Source: Halisarca cf. caerulea | Taxonomy: Eukaryota > Porifera > Demospongiae > Chondrillida > Halisarcidae | DNA: 40,700 bases | Direction: 5' to 3' | Assembly (NCBI GenBank): GCA_963170055.1 | Contig: CAUJGJ010000372.1 | Location: 47,501 to 88,200 of the forward strand | In this document: one piece after another, positions 1 to 10,227 of the stretch | Position numbering within the stretch: the stretch's first letter is position 1 | Layout: each line of letters starts with the position of its first letter | The notes under the pieces: model-generated | Database searches by the model: none | What the model was told of the DNA's origin: nothing | The model's input: only the letters and a program-made list of their open reading frames with translations | Program-made: the position numbers and the translations under genes

Positions 1-1436
1 AGAAAAACGTCACATGATCCGTCTAAACCACAATGTTTACCGTAAATCTTCAATGTTTCTCACAGCCCTGTTTTGCCGTACAACAATTCTGGTAGTTATT
101 TTTCTTCTACACTTCTTTCGTTCAACGTTTAGTGAGTATGTGTGTAGAGCGATATCGGATCTGTGTTTTAAGTGGTTAAATAGTGTTCTATACCGTCCCT
201 ATGATCTACAATCTCGGCAAATACGAGCATCGTCATACTATAGATGTATCTAGCTTTCCATCCCTTCAATTCATACGTCTGTTGGTAGCCTTCAACTGGA
301 TAACATGCCTTGGCTAGCGTTGGAATGTAAAGCAAGATCTTGCCCTGTTACTGAGGTTGCTTCTAAACTGCTTTTGTTGTAGATCAGAACATTGTGAATT
401 GTCTCAAAGATCGTGCCTGCAGTGCAGTTTTACCACCGATGATACAATTCCACAATCGTTCAATAATGATCAATCGAATTACATAAGTACTTAATATCGA
501 CAATAAAGTGTTACAATCCTCGTTTCCAAAGCCATTCCGTGGTTCCCTTGTTTAGCAATGATCTAAAAGAATTTTTCCCGCAAATACAATAGTCTACCCT
601 GTGATGTCATAATCGCCATCTACCATTTACCGTATAACGTTGCGCACAGTAATCTAAAGGTCTCTGTTTGCCTCGTCGGTGGCATGCAGACCTGTGGCTA
701 AACCATGCTGTGTGATCACTCTCCTGTTGTATGAAATCTGTTCATACGTACATGCCTTTGTTATTTGCCTCGGCGGCGGCAGTTCTAGGCCTGTGGCTGG
801 TCGACGCTGTGTTCACTCTCCTTAGTACCTGACTGTTGTTTCCTCAGCTCACAACTGTACTGCCACAAATGGTAAATTAGCATTTGTGGTACAGCACAAT
901 TTTGCAAGACAAAATACAGGGAGAAGTAGATCCATTGACGCCTTGTTCCTGCCTTCACTGTTAGTACCTCGTCATCTGCAGCCAAGAGTGTGTAACTGAC
1001 ACACATTGTGTTACTGAAGTACAAATACGGCCTCAATCCTCCATTCAATCCCCAATTACCAGGTAAAAGAGAGGAAAGGGCCCGCTGAGCAGGTGAAACA
1101 GACAAAAATTGAGTACTTATACAGAAAGCACTTAGGACTCATCGCTGAAGATGGTGCTATGCAGCCGCAATAATCAGGTGAAATCCACGTAAAAACTTCG
1201 TCGGCTGAACGTATGCCACCCATCAAAATTTTGTCAGCTGAACATACGACACAAATATACATACGTACATACATACTTATCCAGCCAGCCGCAGACACGA
1301 TCCCCGTACATCGCATCATTGTGGTCTCGCTCAGGCTCGCCCCAATGGATGTTATTGTAATAATAGTGGGCTGTTCATACAGTGGAAACGGAGGCCCTGG
1401 AATATCAGCTATACCGAATTTATTCAAGTCAAGACA
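1..1436. other. No recognised gene
   Basis: Short ORFs on both strands show no domain or codon pattern I recognise. The stretch directly precedes the gypsy protease, so it may contain decayed gag or long terminal repeat sequence, but I see no zinc knuckle, primer-binding site or repeated LTR. Confidence 0.4.
667..826 (+). repeat. Diverged tandem duplication of about 60 bp
   Basis: The block at 667-729 and the block at 765-826 align over most of their length. Both begin TTTGCCTCG, share CCTGTGGCT in the middle and end with CACTCTCCT. They differ at roughly one quarter of positions, so the duplication is old. No function is suggested. Confidence 0.55.
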
Positions 1437-1957
1437 GCAATTCACCGCCTATTCCATATGTCCTGGAAGTTGTGAGAAACCTGTGCAGATGGAGATTGAT
1501 ACCGGAGCATCAGTATCGATACTATCATCCGCAACCTATGAAGAGAAGTTCACCGCCAAACCGCTGCAAGCATCGCCGGTGAAACTGAGAACGTATGCAG
1601 ACAAACCTCTGCAAAATCTGGGTTCCATCTCTGTACCAGTTAAGCACAACTCCCAGGAGATGCAGCTGCCTGTGCTGGTGGTGGCAGGAAATGATCCCAA
1701 CCTGCTGGGAAGGGATTGGTTAGAGAAGCTCCAAATCAATTGGAAAGCAATTGATCACTTGAGAGGTGCAAGAGAAGAGGTTAGCCAGCTGTGTTCAGAG
1801 TTCGCGGGAGTCTTCCAAAGTGGCCTAGGGACTCTAAAAGTATTCAAAGCCTCAATTAAGGTTGATAAGGAAGCCACACCAGTGTTCTGTAAAGCCCGGC
1901 CAGTTCCATATGCTATGAAACCGCTTGTGGAGAAGGAGCTAGAGCATCTGGAGAAAG
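1437..1957 (+). pseudogene. Gypsy aspartic protease and start of reverse transcriptase
   Basis: The retropepsin active site DTGAS lies at 1498-1512 and the second conserved block LLGRDWL near 1702-1722, the usual spacing for a retroelement protease. The frame continues into the linker before RT, with the segment KARPVPYAMKPLVEKELEHL typical of the gypsy RT N-terminus. The frame then runs into the first inserted miniature element at 1958. The first 70 or so codons of the longer open frame from 1213 show no retroelement similarity, so the true 5' limit is unknown. Confidence 0.85.
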
Positions 1958-2376
1958 CAGTGGCGGATCTAGGATTTCTGAAAGGGTGGTTCCTAATTTT
2001 TTTCAGCGATCGCGTTCAGAAAGGCTACCACGATATCAAATTCATTCATAATAGTATTCATTAATGATTTCAAATGAATACTATTATGGATGATGGCAGG
2101 GTATCCCCCTCAAGCTGTTGCCGCTGACTAAAAAGATAACTCGGCCTAATAATACTTTGAAGTCTCTTCTGTTTGTTCAAATTTTGTGAGTAATTTATAG
2201 TATTCTAAAAGGTAGGTATCCTAGAAAAGTGCACAGCTGTAGGTTGTGTACTTGTTGTAGATACTATTGAATTTAACTGACCAACACAGTTTGGTAAGTC
2301 ATGGTAATTTTTTTTACATTCTTGGCAAAAGGGGGGTTCCTTTGCACCACTGGATCCCCCTCTGAATCCGCCACTG
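1958..2376. mobile_element. hAT-like miniature element with 5-bp target duplication
   Basis: A 419-bp insertion whose ends are inverted repeats: CAGTGGCGGATCT on the left and its near-complement ending ATCCGCCACTG on the right. It is flanked by a direct GAAAG duplication (1953-1957 and 2377-2381). Removing the element and one duplication copy restores the gypsy RT frame. The CAGTGGCGGAT terminus is common in hAT elements; a 5-bp duplication fits the hAT subgroup that makes 5-bp rather than 8-bp duplications. It has no transposase of its own. Confidence 0.85.
2047..2088. repeat. Perfect 16-bp hairpin inside the miniature element
   Basis: Arms at 2047-2062 and 2073-2088 are exact reverse complements with a 10-nt loop. 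The arms are AT-rich (CATAATAGTATTCATT). Confidence 0.9.
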
Positions 2377-2381
2377 GAAAG

Positions 2382-2782
2382 AGGGAGTCATTGAGCCAAT
2401 TTCTTTTGCAGATTGGGCTGCACCCACAGTACCTGTCTTGAAGAGCGACAAGACAGTTCGTATTTGTGGAGACTTCAAGTTCACCGTAAATACTGTAATG
2501 TATCCAAGCTGGATCGTTACCCCATCCCCAGGATAGTTGATCTCTTCTCCAAATCGGCATGAGGCAAGCTCTTCAGTAAACTGGATCTGAGTCAAGCATA
2601 TCTGCAGGTTTGCTTAGAGGAGGAAGCAAAGAAATTCGTAGTTGTGAATACACACAAAGGATTGTACCGTTACAACCGATTGCCATATGGGATCTCCTCT
2701 GCCCCAGGAATTTTTCAGCGTACCATGGAGTCCTTGCTGCAGGGAATTCCACACGTAGTAGTATATTTAGACGATATACTTG
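2382..2782 (+). pseudogene. Gypsy reverse transcriptase, fingers and palm
   Basis: After the inserted element the RT frame resumes with the conserved FADWAAP and VRICGDFK-like block near 2400-2480. The catalytic YLDD box is intact at 2764-2775. A single-base change or shift lies around 2490-2570, because the fingers block and the later LPYGISSAPGIFQRTM block are in different frames or separated by a stop. Immediately after YLDDIL the sequence jumps to material that in gypsy elements lies near the end of RNase H, so about 300 residues have been deleted at 2782. Confidence 0.88.
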
Positions 2783-3833
2783 AAGCGGTTCCACTCTTAT
2801 CTCTATGGTCACACATTTACACTGATGACAGACCACAAGCCGCTACTTGGTTTGCTTGGAGAGAGGAGGGCGATTCTGCCACAGGCATCTGCAAGAATAC
2901 AGAGGTGGGCACTAACACTTGCTATGTTATGAATACACACTTGCCTACTGCTCATCAGTAGCCCATGGAAATGCTGATGCCATGAGTCGGTTGCCACTCA
3001 AACAGCAGCCAGCCTCAGTACCAGTGCCTGAAGAAATTGTCTTGCTAATGGAGCAACTGCAAGATTCCCTAACAGATGTCACAGCTATCAGGAAAGCAAC
3101 CGCACATCATCCACTACTGTCAAGAGTCCTACAGTTCGTACAGCAAGGTTGGCCAAATCATTGTGAAGAGGAGGAGCTGAAACCACTCTGGTCATACAGA
3201 ATGGAGTTGTCAGTACAAGTGGGATGCTTGTTGTGGGGAAACAGGGTGGCCATACCACCATCCTTACAGTCCGATCTTTTGCTTGACCTGCATGCAGGAC
3301 ACCCTGGAGTATCACCTATGAAATCCCTCTCTAGAATGTATATCTGGTGGCCAGGGATAGACAAGGATGTTCAAACTATGGTTCAGGGCTGTGAAGAATG
3401 TCAACATAGCCGTCCAGCACTGCCTTCAGCACCATTTCACCCATGGAAGTGGCCTGGAACGCCCTGGTCCAGATTACACTTGGATTTTGCCGGTCCCTTT
3501 NNNNNNNNNNNNNNNNNNNNNNNNNNNNNNNNNNNNNNNNNNNNNNNNNNNNNNNNNNNNNNNNNNNNNNNNNNNNNNNNNNNNNNNNNNNNNNNNNNNN
3601 NNNNNNNNNNNNNNNNNNNNNNNNNNNNNNNNNNNNNNNNNNNNNNNNNNNNNNNNNNNNNNNNNNNNNNNNNNNNNNNNNNNNNNNNNNNNNNNNNNNN
3701 ATAGGAAGCCAATTTCTGGTGGCTGTGGATGCCCACAGCAAGTGGATAGAGGTATACCAAATGGCATCAACTGCATCATCTACCTTGTTTGAGAAGCAAC
3801 ATGTTCTGTTTGCCCAATTTGGGATACCCCAAG
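2783..3833 (+). pseudogene. Gypsy RNase H end and integrase N-terminal and core domains
   Basis: The segment begins with the TDDRP block of late RNase H, shifts frame once near 2930, and continues through HGNADAMSRLP, the usual end of gypsy RNase H. The integrase zinc-binding motif is complete: His at 3291-3293 and 3300-3302, Cys at 3390-3392 and 3399-3401. The first catalytic Asp is at 3483-3485 (LDFAGPF). The N gap follows directly, and after it the core resumes as GSQFLVAVDAHSKWIEV. The second inserted miniature element breaks the frame at 3834. Confidence 0.88.
3501..3700. other. Assembly gap of exactly 200 N
   Basis: The run of N has a round length of 200, which suggests a placeholder. 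The integrase residues on both sides (LDFAGPF and GSQFLVAVDAH) are normally separated by at most one residue, so little or no integrase sequence seems to be missing. Confidence 0.95.
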
Positions 3834-4673
3834 CAGGGTTTTATCTGGGGTCAAATTTTTGGAGGGGAACCTACACATCTATTTATATGTACGTATGTAT
3901 ATACACACATGCGTGGCGCGGCGTGGCGTGGCGCAAGCAAGATGTTGTGTATTCAATGATATTAAAAACTACACTCATGCATGCAGCATGCATATCAGGT
4001 TTTCTTTCAGAATAATGATGAAAATGAGGCAATGGCAAAGTATTGTGATGTACGTAACGGTGGGCAGATATGCATGTGGAATGATAGTGGTCTAAATTAT
4101 GCTCCCCCAGGAAAGTTTTTAGCTTTCATGCCTCAGAAGGTGATAAATGAGGCTGTTTTACGCCACTCAAGCTGTTTCTGAATACAGTCCACAGATTGGT
4201 CTGTTGCAACTGTGCATGTGTGTTATAGCTAGGATAAAATTTCAAGGGAAAGATACCCCCTGTGCCCCCTTTCCTCTAAAAGAAACCCTGAACATGTGCA
4301 AGCATGCGTAAGTACCTATACATGAATAAATCCTTGCACGAATGCTTATGCCATGCTGTTTGGAACAAAGCTAAACCATGTGCAATTTACATTAGAACTC
4401 CTAAATTTTGACACATGTATTCATTGACTATGTAACTGCTAAATAAACATACATACCAATGGATTCAAGATTGATTAATACAAGCCATTAATAGTATATA
4501 TAAGCATTTTTGGCAAATTCTACCCTTTATAAATGGATTTGATCAATTCATGACAGTGTTCCTTCACAAAAATTAAGCCTGCATATTTTTGTTTTGGGGG
4601 GAACCTTTCTGCTTAGGGGGGGAACCATACCCAGGGTTCCCCCCCCCCCCCCCCCCCCCCAGATAAAACCCTG
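3834..4673. mobile_element. hAT-like miniature element with CCAAG target duplication
   Basis: An 840-bp insertion in the integrase. The left end CAGGGTTTTATCTGGGG is the exact complement of the right end at 4657-4673. It is flanked by a perfect direct CCAAG duplication (3829-3833 and 4674-4678), so it generates 5-bp duplications like the first element. Removal restores the integrase frame. The interior holds short GTATGTAT and GCGTGGCGTGGCG repeats and no transposase. The right side ends in a long C homopolymer next to the terminal repeat. Confidence 0.92.
4638..4660. repeat. Poly-C homopolymer
   Basis: About 22 consecutive C just inside the right terminal inverted repeat of the miniature element. 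Length is likely to be unreliable in the assembly. Confidence 0.85.
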
Positions 4674-5190
4674 CCAAGTTATCGTTACAGACAATGGATC
4701 ACCATTCGTCAGTCAGGATTTAAAGTTATTTCTGAAGGTGAACAGAATTAAGCATATAACCTCAGCTCCCTACCACCCAGCATCAAACGGTCTTGCAGAA
4801 CGGGCTGTTCAGACTTTCAAGGCTGGTATCAAGAGGATGAAGGAAGGACCACTGTAAGAAGATACCCAAGACCACTGCTTGTATATAGACACAATGATGG
4901 CCAGAAATGACAAGTTAACTGACTCAAATTTGATGGACCAGCTACTTGATAAATTCAGAAAACCAGCTGTTACCTACTCAACCGGGACAGTAGCAAGGAT
5001 TGACCTTCAACTAGGACGGGCATTTACAACAGCAAGGTACGTATTGTCAAGCGATTTGAGATGCAAACAAAGGCAAAAGGCTGTGTTGGTGCGAGGAATG
5101 CTTGTTTTGACGATTTTATATTTATGGACAAATCCAGCATTGAACTGGACCACCACAGACAAAAGTGTTTCAGAAGAAGAGGAGCCCTTC
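4674..5190 (+). pseudogene. Gypsy integrase end and C-terminal region
   Basis: The frame resumes with VIVTDNGSPF, giving the second catalytic Asp at 4690-4692, and continues to NGLAERAVQTFK with the catalytic Glu at 4798-4800. All three catalytic acids of the DDE core are therefore visible across the broken copy. A stop follows at about 4856. Beyond it, degenerate C-terminal integrase sequence (KQRQKA near 5065-5090) continues in shifting frames until about 5190. Confidence 0.82.
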
Positions 5191-5955
5191 ATAAACTGAA
5201 GTATAGACACAAATATCCACCGAAAGTCCACATTTGCACAGGCTCATTATAGCGCTTTTCAACTGGGGAAGAAAATGGCTGCCGCTCCAAATGGTAATAT
5301 ATACATCGAATTTTACAGCTCAAACAACAATGTACATCGATTTTTACAACTGTTTAGTATTTTAATGTTATTTATCGAAACAATAAACTACAAAACAGGC
5401 CCATGTGTCATACGCAATAGTATAAAAATGATTTTGAAAAGGTACACTTTTTTCTCTAAACGTCGATTTGGGGACGTGTAGACGGTCTCCCAAAGAGATG
5501 AAACTGGCATGAGATGAAAGAGTAAAGTTCATTTAAGATATGGATGCTGAGCGGAGAACATATAACTCCAACTGAAACAGTTATAACGAAAAGTATACTT
5601 TTAGCGGGTAAAAATGGCTAAAAATGACAATTAAAATGGTAATATCTTGGGCTAACCTGCTTATATAATCCCTCTCAGCAAAAACAAGTAGACAAAAGTA
5701 TTTTAAATCGTTGGATTCTTTTGTCATTTCAGAAAAAGTCCCGGGTACACGTCCCCAAAACACGATATATTTGCAAGACGGTTCCAATCCGCCATTTTAG
5801 GATGACATAAGGTGCGCGTCGTCAGTATTGGGCATTTAAATTCGTATGGTACATTGGAAATAGACAATGAATATAATTAAACAATATTATAAGACAGAGA
5901 ATGATACATGGGCAACCACTTCTAATCTAGTACACATTTTGTTACAAATATATAG
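5191..5955. other. Intergenic, no recognised gene
   Basis: Only short ORFs without similarity. The 3' long terminal repeat of the gypsy element could lie here, but no matching 5' copy was found. An inverted-repeat pair inside is listed separately. Confidence 0.5.
5467..5759. repeat. Inverted-repeat pair, possible small miniature element
   Basis: TTTGGGGACGTGTA at 5467-5480 is the exact reverse complement of 5746-5759, with weaker pairing just outside. The enclosed 265 bp are non-coding. No clear target duplication was found. Confidence 0.5.
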
Positions 5956-6892
5956 TTAGACATGCACGTCCAAGGCCTCCAGATGTACATTCAGAGGTCC
6001 TTGGTTCCTGGATCGATAAGTGGATCGGAATCCGCGAATGCACAAAATTGCGGATCTGAGCAGGCCAAAACTAAGTTTGCATCTAATCCACTGCATTGTC
6101 TTGCTGTACGGGGTGTGTTGTTTTTCACTCAGCATAGATGCAATCCGACGGTAGAAAGTGGTGGCAACAGGGGCCATACCACCCGTTGCAGACAACACAA
6201 GTGGGCTGAAGGTGGCTTGCTCTACTTGGAGGATCCTTTCTTCATAGTGTCTTCATTTCTCATTCTCATGCTTGCGGTAGGTGGAAGAAATGGGAGTGGC
6301 ACGGTTCGATTGGGCGCTGGAGCTAAATACCCTTACATCAAAGAATGTCCTTTCGAACCTACCACCCTATACACCACAAGCTGAGATGTCCAATCGTGCA
6401 CATGGGTCGGTGTTGGCAGTCTTGTGTGAAAAAGATTTTCCAGTCAGTGGTTGAAGTTGTGGTTCCACTTGTACATTGTAGCAACCTCCTTCAGCAGAGT
6501 GGCTGTGAAGTCTCTGACTTCGTTGTGGCGAATGGAGGTCACTCCACCTGTGTGACAAGATAGAGCATGCTCCACACTGAAAAAGTGGCCACACACACAG
6601 TGAGATGGAATCCGCTGTAAAGGGAAGCCATAACGCAGAGCCACTGCGTCTCTAAAATCAGATTTATGTAGGCTAAATCCATGCCTCTCGATGGGTTGTG
6701 CTGTTAGCCATAAAGATGCACCCTTTTCTTGACCCAACTTGAGGCATTTCTGTAGGTTTTGAGACAATTTGGGGGTCAGGTTGTTGGCTTGTTCCTTCTG
6801 AAGAGATATTTTCTCTGTTTTGGCTTCAGTCTTTAGCTGCTGTTGTTGAAGATGGCAAAGAGAAGCAGATGCAGTGATGGTTGGTTGCCGTT

Positions 6893-6914
6893 GGATATTC
6901 TCCGGATATTCTCC
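6893..6914. repeat. 11-bp tandem duplication causing a frameshift
   Basis: GGATATTCTCC is present twice head to tail. Taking one copy out puts the RT frame and the downstream frame (6767-6444) back in register, because the offset between the two frames is exactly 11 nt modulo three. Confidence 0.9.
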
Positions 6915-8889
6915 GGTTTGGTGATCTTCAAGGAGTTGCGGTTGTGATGGCTGGAAGTTAACACCGGGTTGATGATGCCTAGTCCCCCCAGGCTTGGTGG
7001 CAAAGAGAACACTTCACATAAAGCATCGTTAGGGGCATTTTGGCCGGTTATAGCAGGAAGTAGCTCAGATTGTATGAGCTGTTCAAGGGGTAGTAGCACC
7101 TTGGCGAGACATGGCTTGGTGAAATCGGTGATCCGGAAAATGTAGTTCCATTTTGCCGTGATGCCATGAGTAAAAGCTGAGTATGCTGCTTGAGGTTGAC
7201 TTTTTGCAATGTTAACAAGTGCTTGGAGTTCTTCTGTCCATTCTTTCACTTTGCATTCGATGAAAATACGCAGGAATTCGTCACTGCCTAAGGCACCGCC
7301 TAAGTACTTTCCACCATCTGAGCAGATTTGAATGCCTGTGTTGTTGAAGAGGGCTTCAGCTGTTGACAAGTATTGTGGTTTGACTAGCAGTTTGGTCTTC
7401 AAACTGTTGGGAAAATAGCCATGAAGTGGTCCTAATCGTGAGAGTTCTGTCCACCACTCCTTCCATTTCTTGAGTTTAGAACCAGCAGAAGAGTCATCCG
7501 CATACCATGCTTGTTTGGCAATGCCAGACAATTTTCTAATAAGTGGTTGGGTGCCGATTGCATATATTGCTAAGCCTAAGGGATCACCGTCTGTTGTACC
7601 TTCAGAAGAAAGGATCGATTCTCCATCAACGAAGAGTTCTGAGGGGTTCCGATATGTGTTCATAACCGAGGGGGCTAGAGTTGGGCAAACAATTTGGCTG
7701 TTGAGTAAGGTGACTTGTCGGTTCAGATTATTAAAGGCATTAGTAGCATCTACAAAGAGCATTGCCTCTGTGTCATCCTCCTGAAAGATTTCAGACATGG
7801 CGTGAAAGGCAGCCTCGCAAACGGATTCAAAGCCTCCACATAGTTGCAATGGGCCTACGGCCTGACGAAGATCGTGTTTGGAGTACATCATGACCACCTT
7901 CCCAACAATTCTCCGACAAACTTCTCCAACTCCTATGGGGCGAACTCCAGGACATTTATTTAAGGGAATAAGTCAGCTGGCCGTGTATGCAGATAAAGTG
8001 ACTGGGTCAACATAAGTCATGCTGATTCTCTTTGTAAACAAGGCTAAGGCTGAGCATAGGTTATTGGAACACTCACCGAAGGCAGTACATAAGCGCCTCC
8101 AGGCCATGGCATCTAATCCTGAGGGGCCTGCATTACCCTCAGTATGTAAAGCAGCTTGCCTGATGTCCTCAGGGGAAATGTCATCAAAGATAAGCAGGTG
8201 CGAATCTTGTGATATGTGAGAAATTTTGTGGTTAACGAGTGCTTCAGGACTGACTGGTTTGGAGTCAGGGTGTTTCTCCTTCAGAATTTCGCGAACTGTT
8301 TTATCCTCGATTTTATTATCAAGACCAAGCACACCTTTGGATGGGGTCCTAGAGAGTAGTTGTATGGCTTTCTTCGTCTGTCCACAGTTCATCAATCTTG
8401 TAAACGTACGAGTGATATTTGAGCTGTTACCTGATGAATGGTTTTGTCTCTCAACCAGACGTCTTTGTATCATCTTGCCCTCCTTGAGCAAAATGGCGAA
8501 ATCTCCGTTCTCCCAAAGGTCAAGGCGTCTTCTAAGTGAATCAATGTGATTTCTGGTTCTAGATTTGGGGCTAGGCTTTTGTAAGAGAAGCGCAGGCATG
8601 CACATTGCAGTTTTGATGGCAATAGCTTCCAAAGGAGATTGCTGGTTAAAGGCGTGAAACAAGCGAGCTAGTTCGTTGATGAACCTTTTTCCTTGCTGGC
8701 CAGATGGAAGCATGAACAAATTTGGTTTCCAGTGAAGAACCTCATTGTAGGTGCTGGATATCATTTCAAGGACTGAATCTCCATGTAAAGTTCCCCAGGA
8801 TGCCTTATCGGAACAAGCTGAAGTATATCCTGGTAATGTAGACATTTGTGGTGTCGTAGGAGATGGGGTCAAATCTAAAGCAGGTGTAT

Positions 8890-9960
8890 TTACAGGTTGA
8901 ACTGTGGGTGGTACATCAACAGACTGAACTGTGAGAGGTTGAACTGTGGGAGGTTGAACTGTGGGTGGTACATCAACAGACTGAACTGTGGGTGGTACAT
9001 CAACAGATTGAACTGTGAGAGGTTGAACTGTGGGTGGTACATCAACAGATTGAATTGTGAGAGGTTAAACTGTAGGTGGTACATCAACAGACTGAACTGT
9101 GGGTGGTACATCAACAGACTGAACTGTGGGTGGTACATCAACAGACTGAACTGTGGATGGTACATCAACAGATTGAACTGTGGGTGGTACATCAACAGAT
9201 TGAACTGTGAGAGGTTGAACTGTGGGTGGTACATCAACAGACTGAACTGTGGGAGGTTGGACTGTGGGTGGTACATCAACAGATAGGACTCTGAGTGGTA
9301 CATCAACAGATTGGACTCTGAGTGGTGCATCGACAGATTGAACTGTGAGAGGTTGAACTGTGGGTGGTACATCAACAGACTGAACTGTGGGAGGTTGGAC
9401 TGTGGGTGGTACATCAACAGATAGGACTCTGAGTGGTACATCAACAGATTGGACTCTGAGTGGTGCATCGACAGATTGAACTGTGAGTGGTACATCAACA
9501 GATTGAATTGTGGAAGGTTGAACTGTGAGTGGTACATCAAAAGATTGAACTGTGAGAGGTTGAACTGTGAGTGGTACATTAACAGACTGAACTGCGAGAG
9601 GTTGAACTGTGGGTGGTACATCAACAGACTGAACTGTGGGAGGTTGGACTGTGGGTGGTACATCAACAGATTGAACTCTGAGTGGTACATCAACAGATTG
9701 GACTTTGAGTGGTGCATCGACAGATTGAACTGTAAGTGGTACATCAACAGATTGAATTGTGGAAGGTTGAACTGTGAGTGGTACATCAAAAGATTGAACT
9801 GTGAGAGGTTGAACTGTGGGTGGTACATCAACAGACTGAACTGTGAGAGGTTGAACTGTGGGTGGTACATCAACAGATTAAACTGTGGGTGGTACATTAA
9901 CAGATTAAACTGTGGGTGGTACATTAACAGATTGAGCTGTAGGTGGTACATCAACAGGTT
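8890..9960. repeat. Coding minisatellite, 27-nt and 15-nt units
   Basis: About 1.07 kb built from a 27-nt unit (GGTGGTACATCAACAGACTG plus AACTGTG on the + strand) and a 15-nt unit (AGAGGTTGAACTGTG) in irregular order. Both lengths are multiples of three. In the retroelement frame they encode SVDVPPTVQ and PLTVQ, making a flexible Pro-rich linker between the Cys-rich domain and RT. Higher-order repetition is visible: the block near 9185-9320 recurs near 9340-9480. The units lack stops in several frames, which creates long spurious ORFs on both strands. Confidence 0.95.
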
Positions 9961-10227
9961 GGATTGATAAAACTGGAAAATTGACGGGTTGAATTGTAGA
10001 TGTATCAGACACATTAACTGACTTACTGTGAGAATGGACTGATTGAGATGTGACTAAAGAGAGCAGAGTAGATGCACCCAAAGAAGTTGCTGGGGTCAAA
10101 TCACGATTTTTGCATCTGTCTAAACGCAATGGGAGGCAGTTGGTACATGATCTTTGTTCTTTACAACATTTACAGTTTCTGCAATACCCGCTGCTATTGC
10201 ACTTGTAGCATAAAGGCATTTTATTCA

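Larger units (their letters stand above)
1437..5190 (+). mobile_element. Ty3/gypsy retrotransposon, pol region, interrupted and internally deleted
   Basis: Protease, reverse transcriptase, RNase H end and integrase occur in the order protease-RT-RNaseH-integrase, which is the Ty3/gypsy order. The pol is split by two DNA-transposon insertions (1958-2376 and 3834-4673), by an internal deletion after 2782 that removes the RT thumb and most of RNase H, and by the 200-N gap at 3501-3700. No gag and no flanking long terminal repeats were recognised, so the ends given are only the limits of recognisable coding sequence. It is a dead copy. Confidence 0.9.

Noticed and set aside
14..253. 79-codon ORF at the window start
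   Set aside because: No domain, no neighbouring exon, ordinary length by chance in this sequence.
3367..4015. ORFs crossing the N gap
   Set aside because: They depend on reading through N and only one frame agrees with integrase.
8890..9960. CRISPR-like array
   Set aside because: Repeat units abut directly with no unique spacers, the unit is coding, and the genome is eukaryotic.
8890..10014. A 374-codon - strand ORF and 129- and 172-codon + strand ORFs with repeated MYHPQFNL or NRLNC motifs
   Set aside because: They are alternative frames of the coding minisatellite. The retroelement frame is fixed by continuity with the Cys-rich start and the RT.
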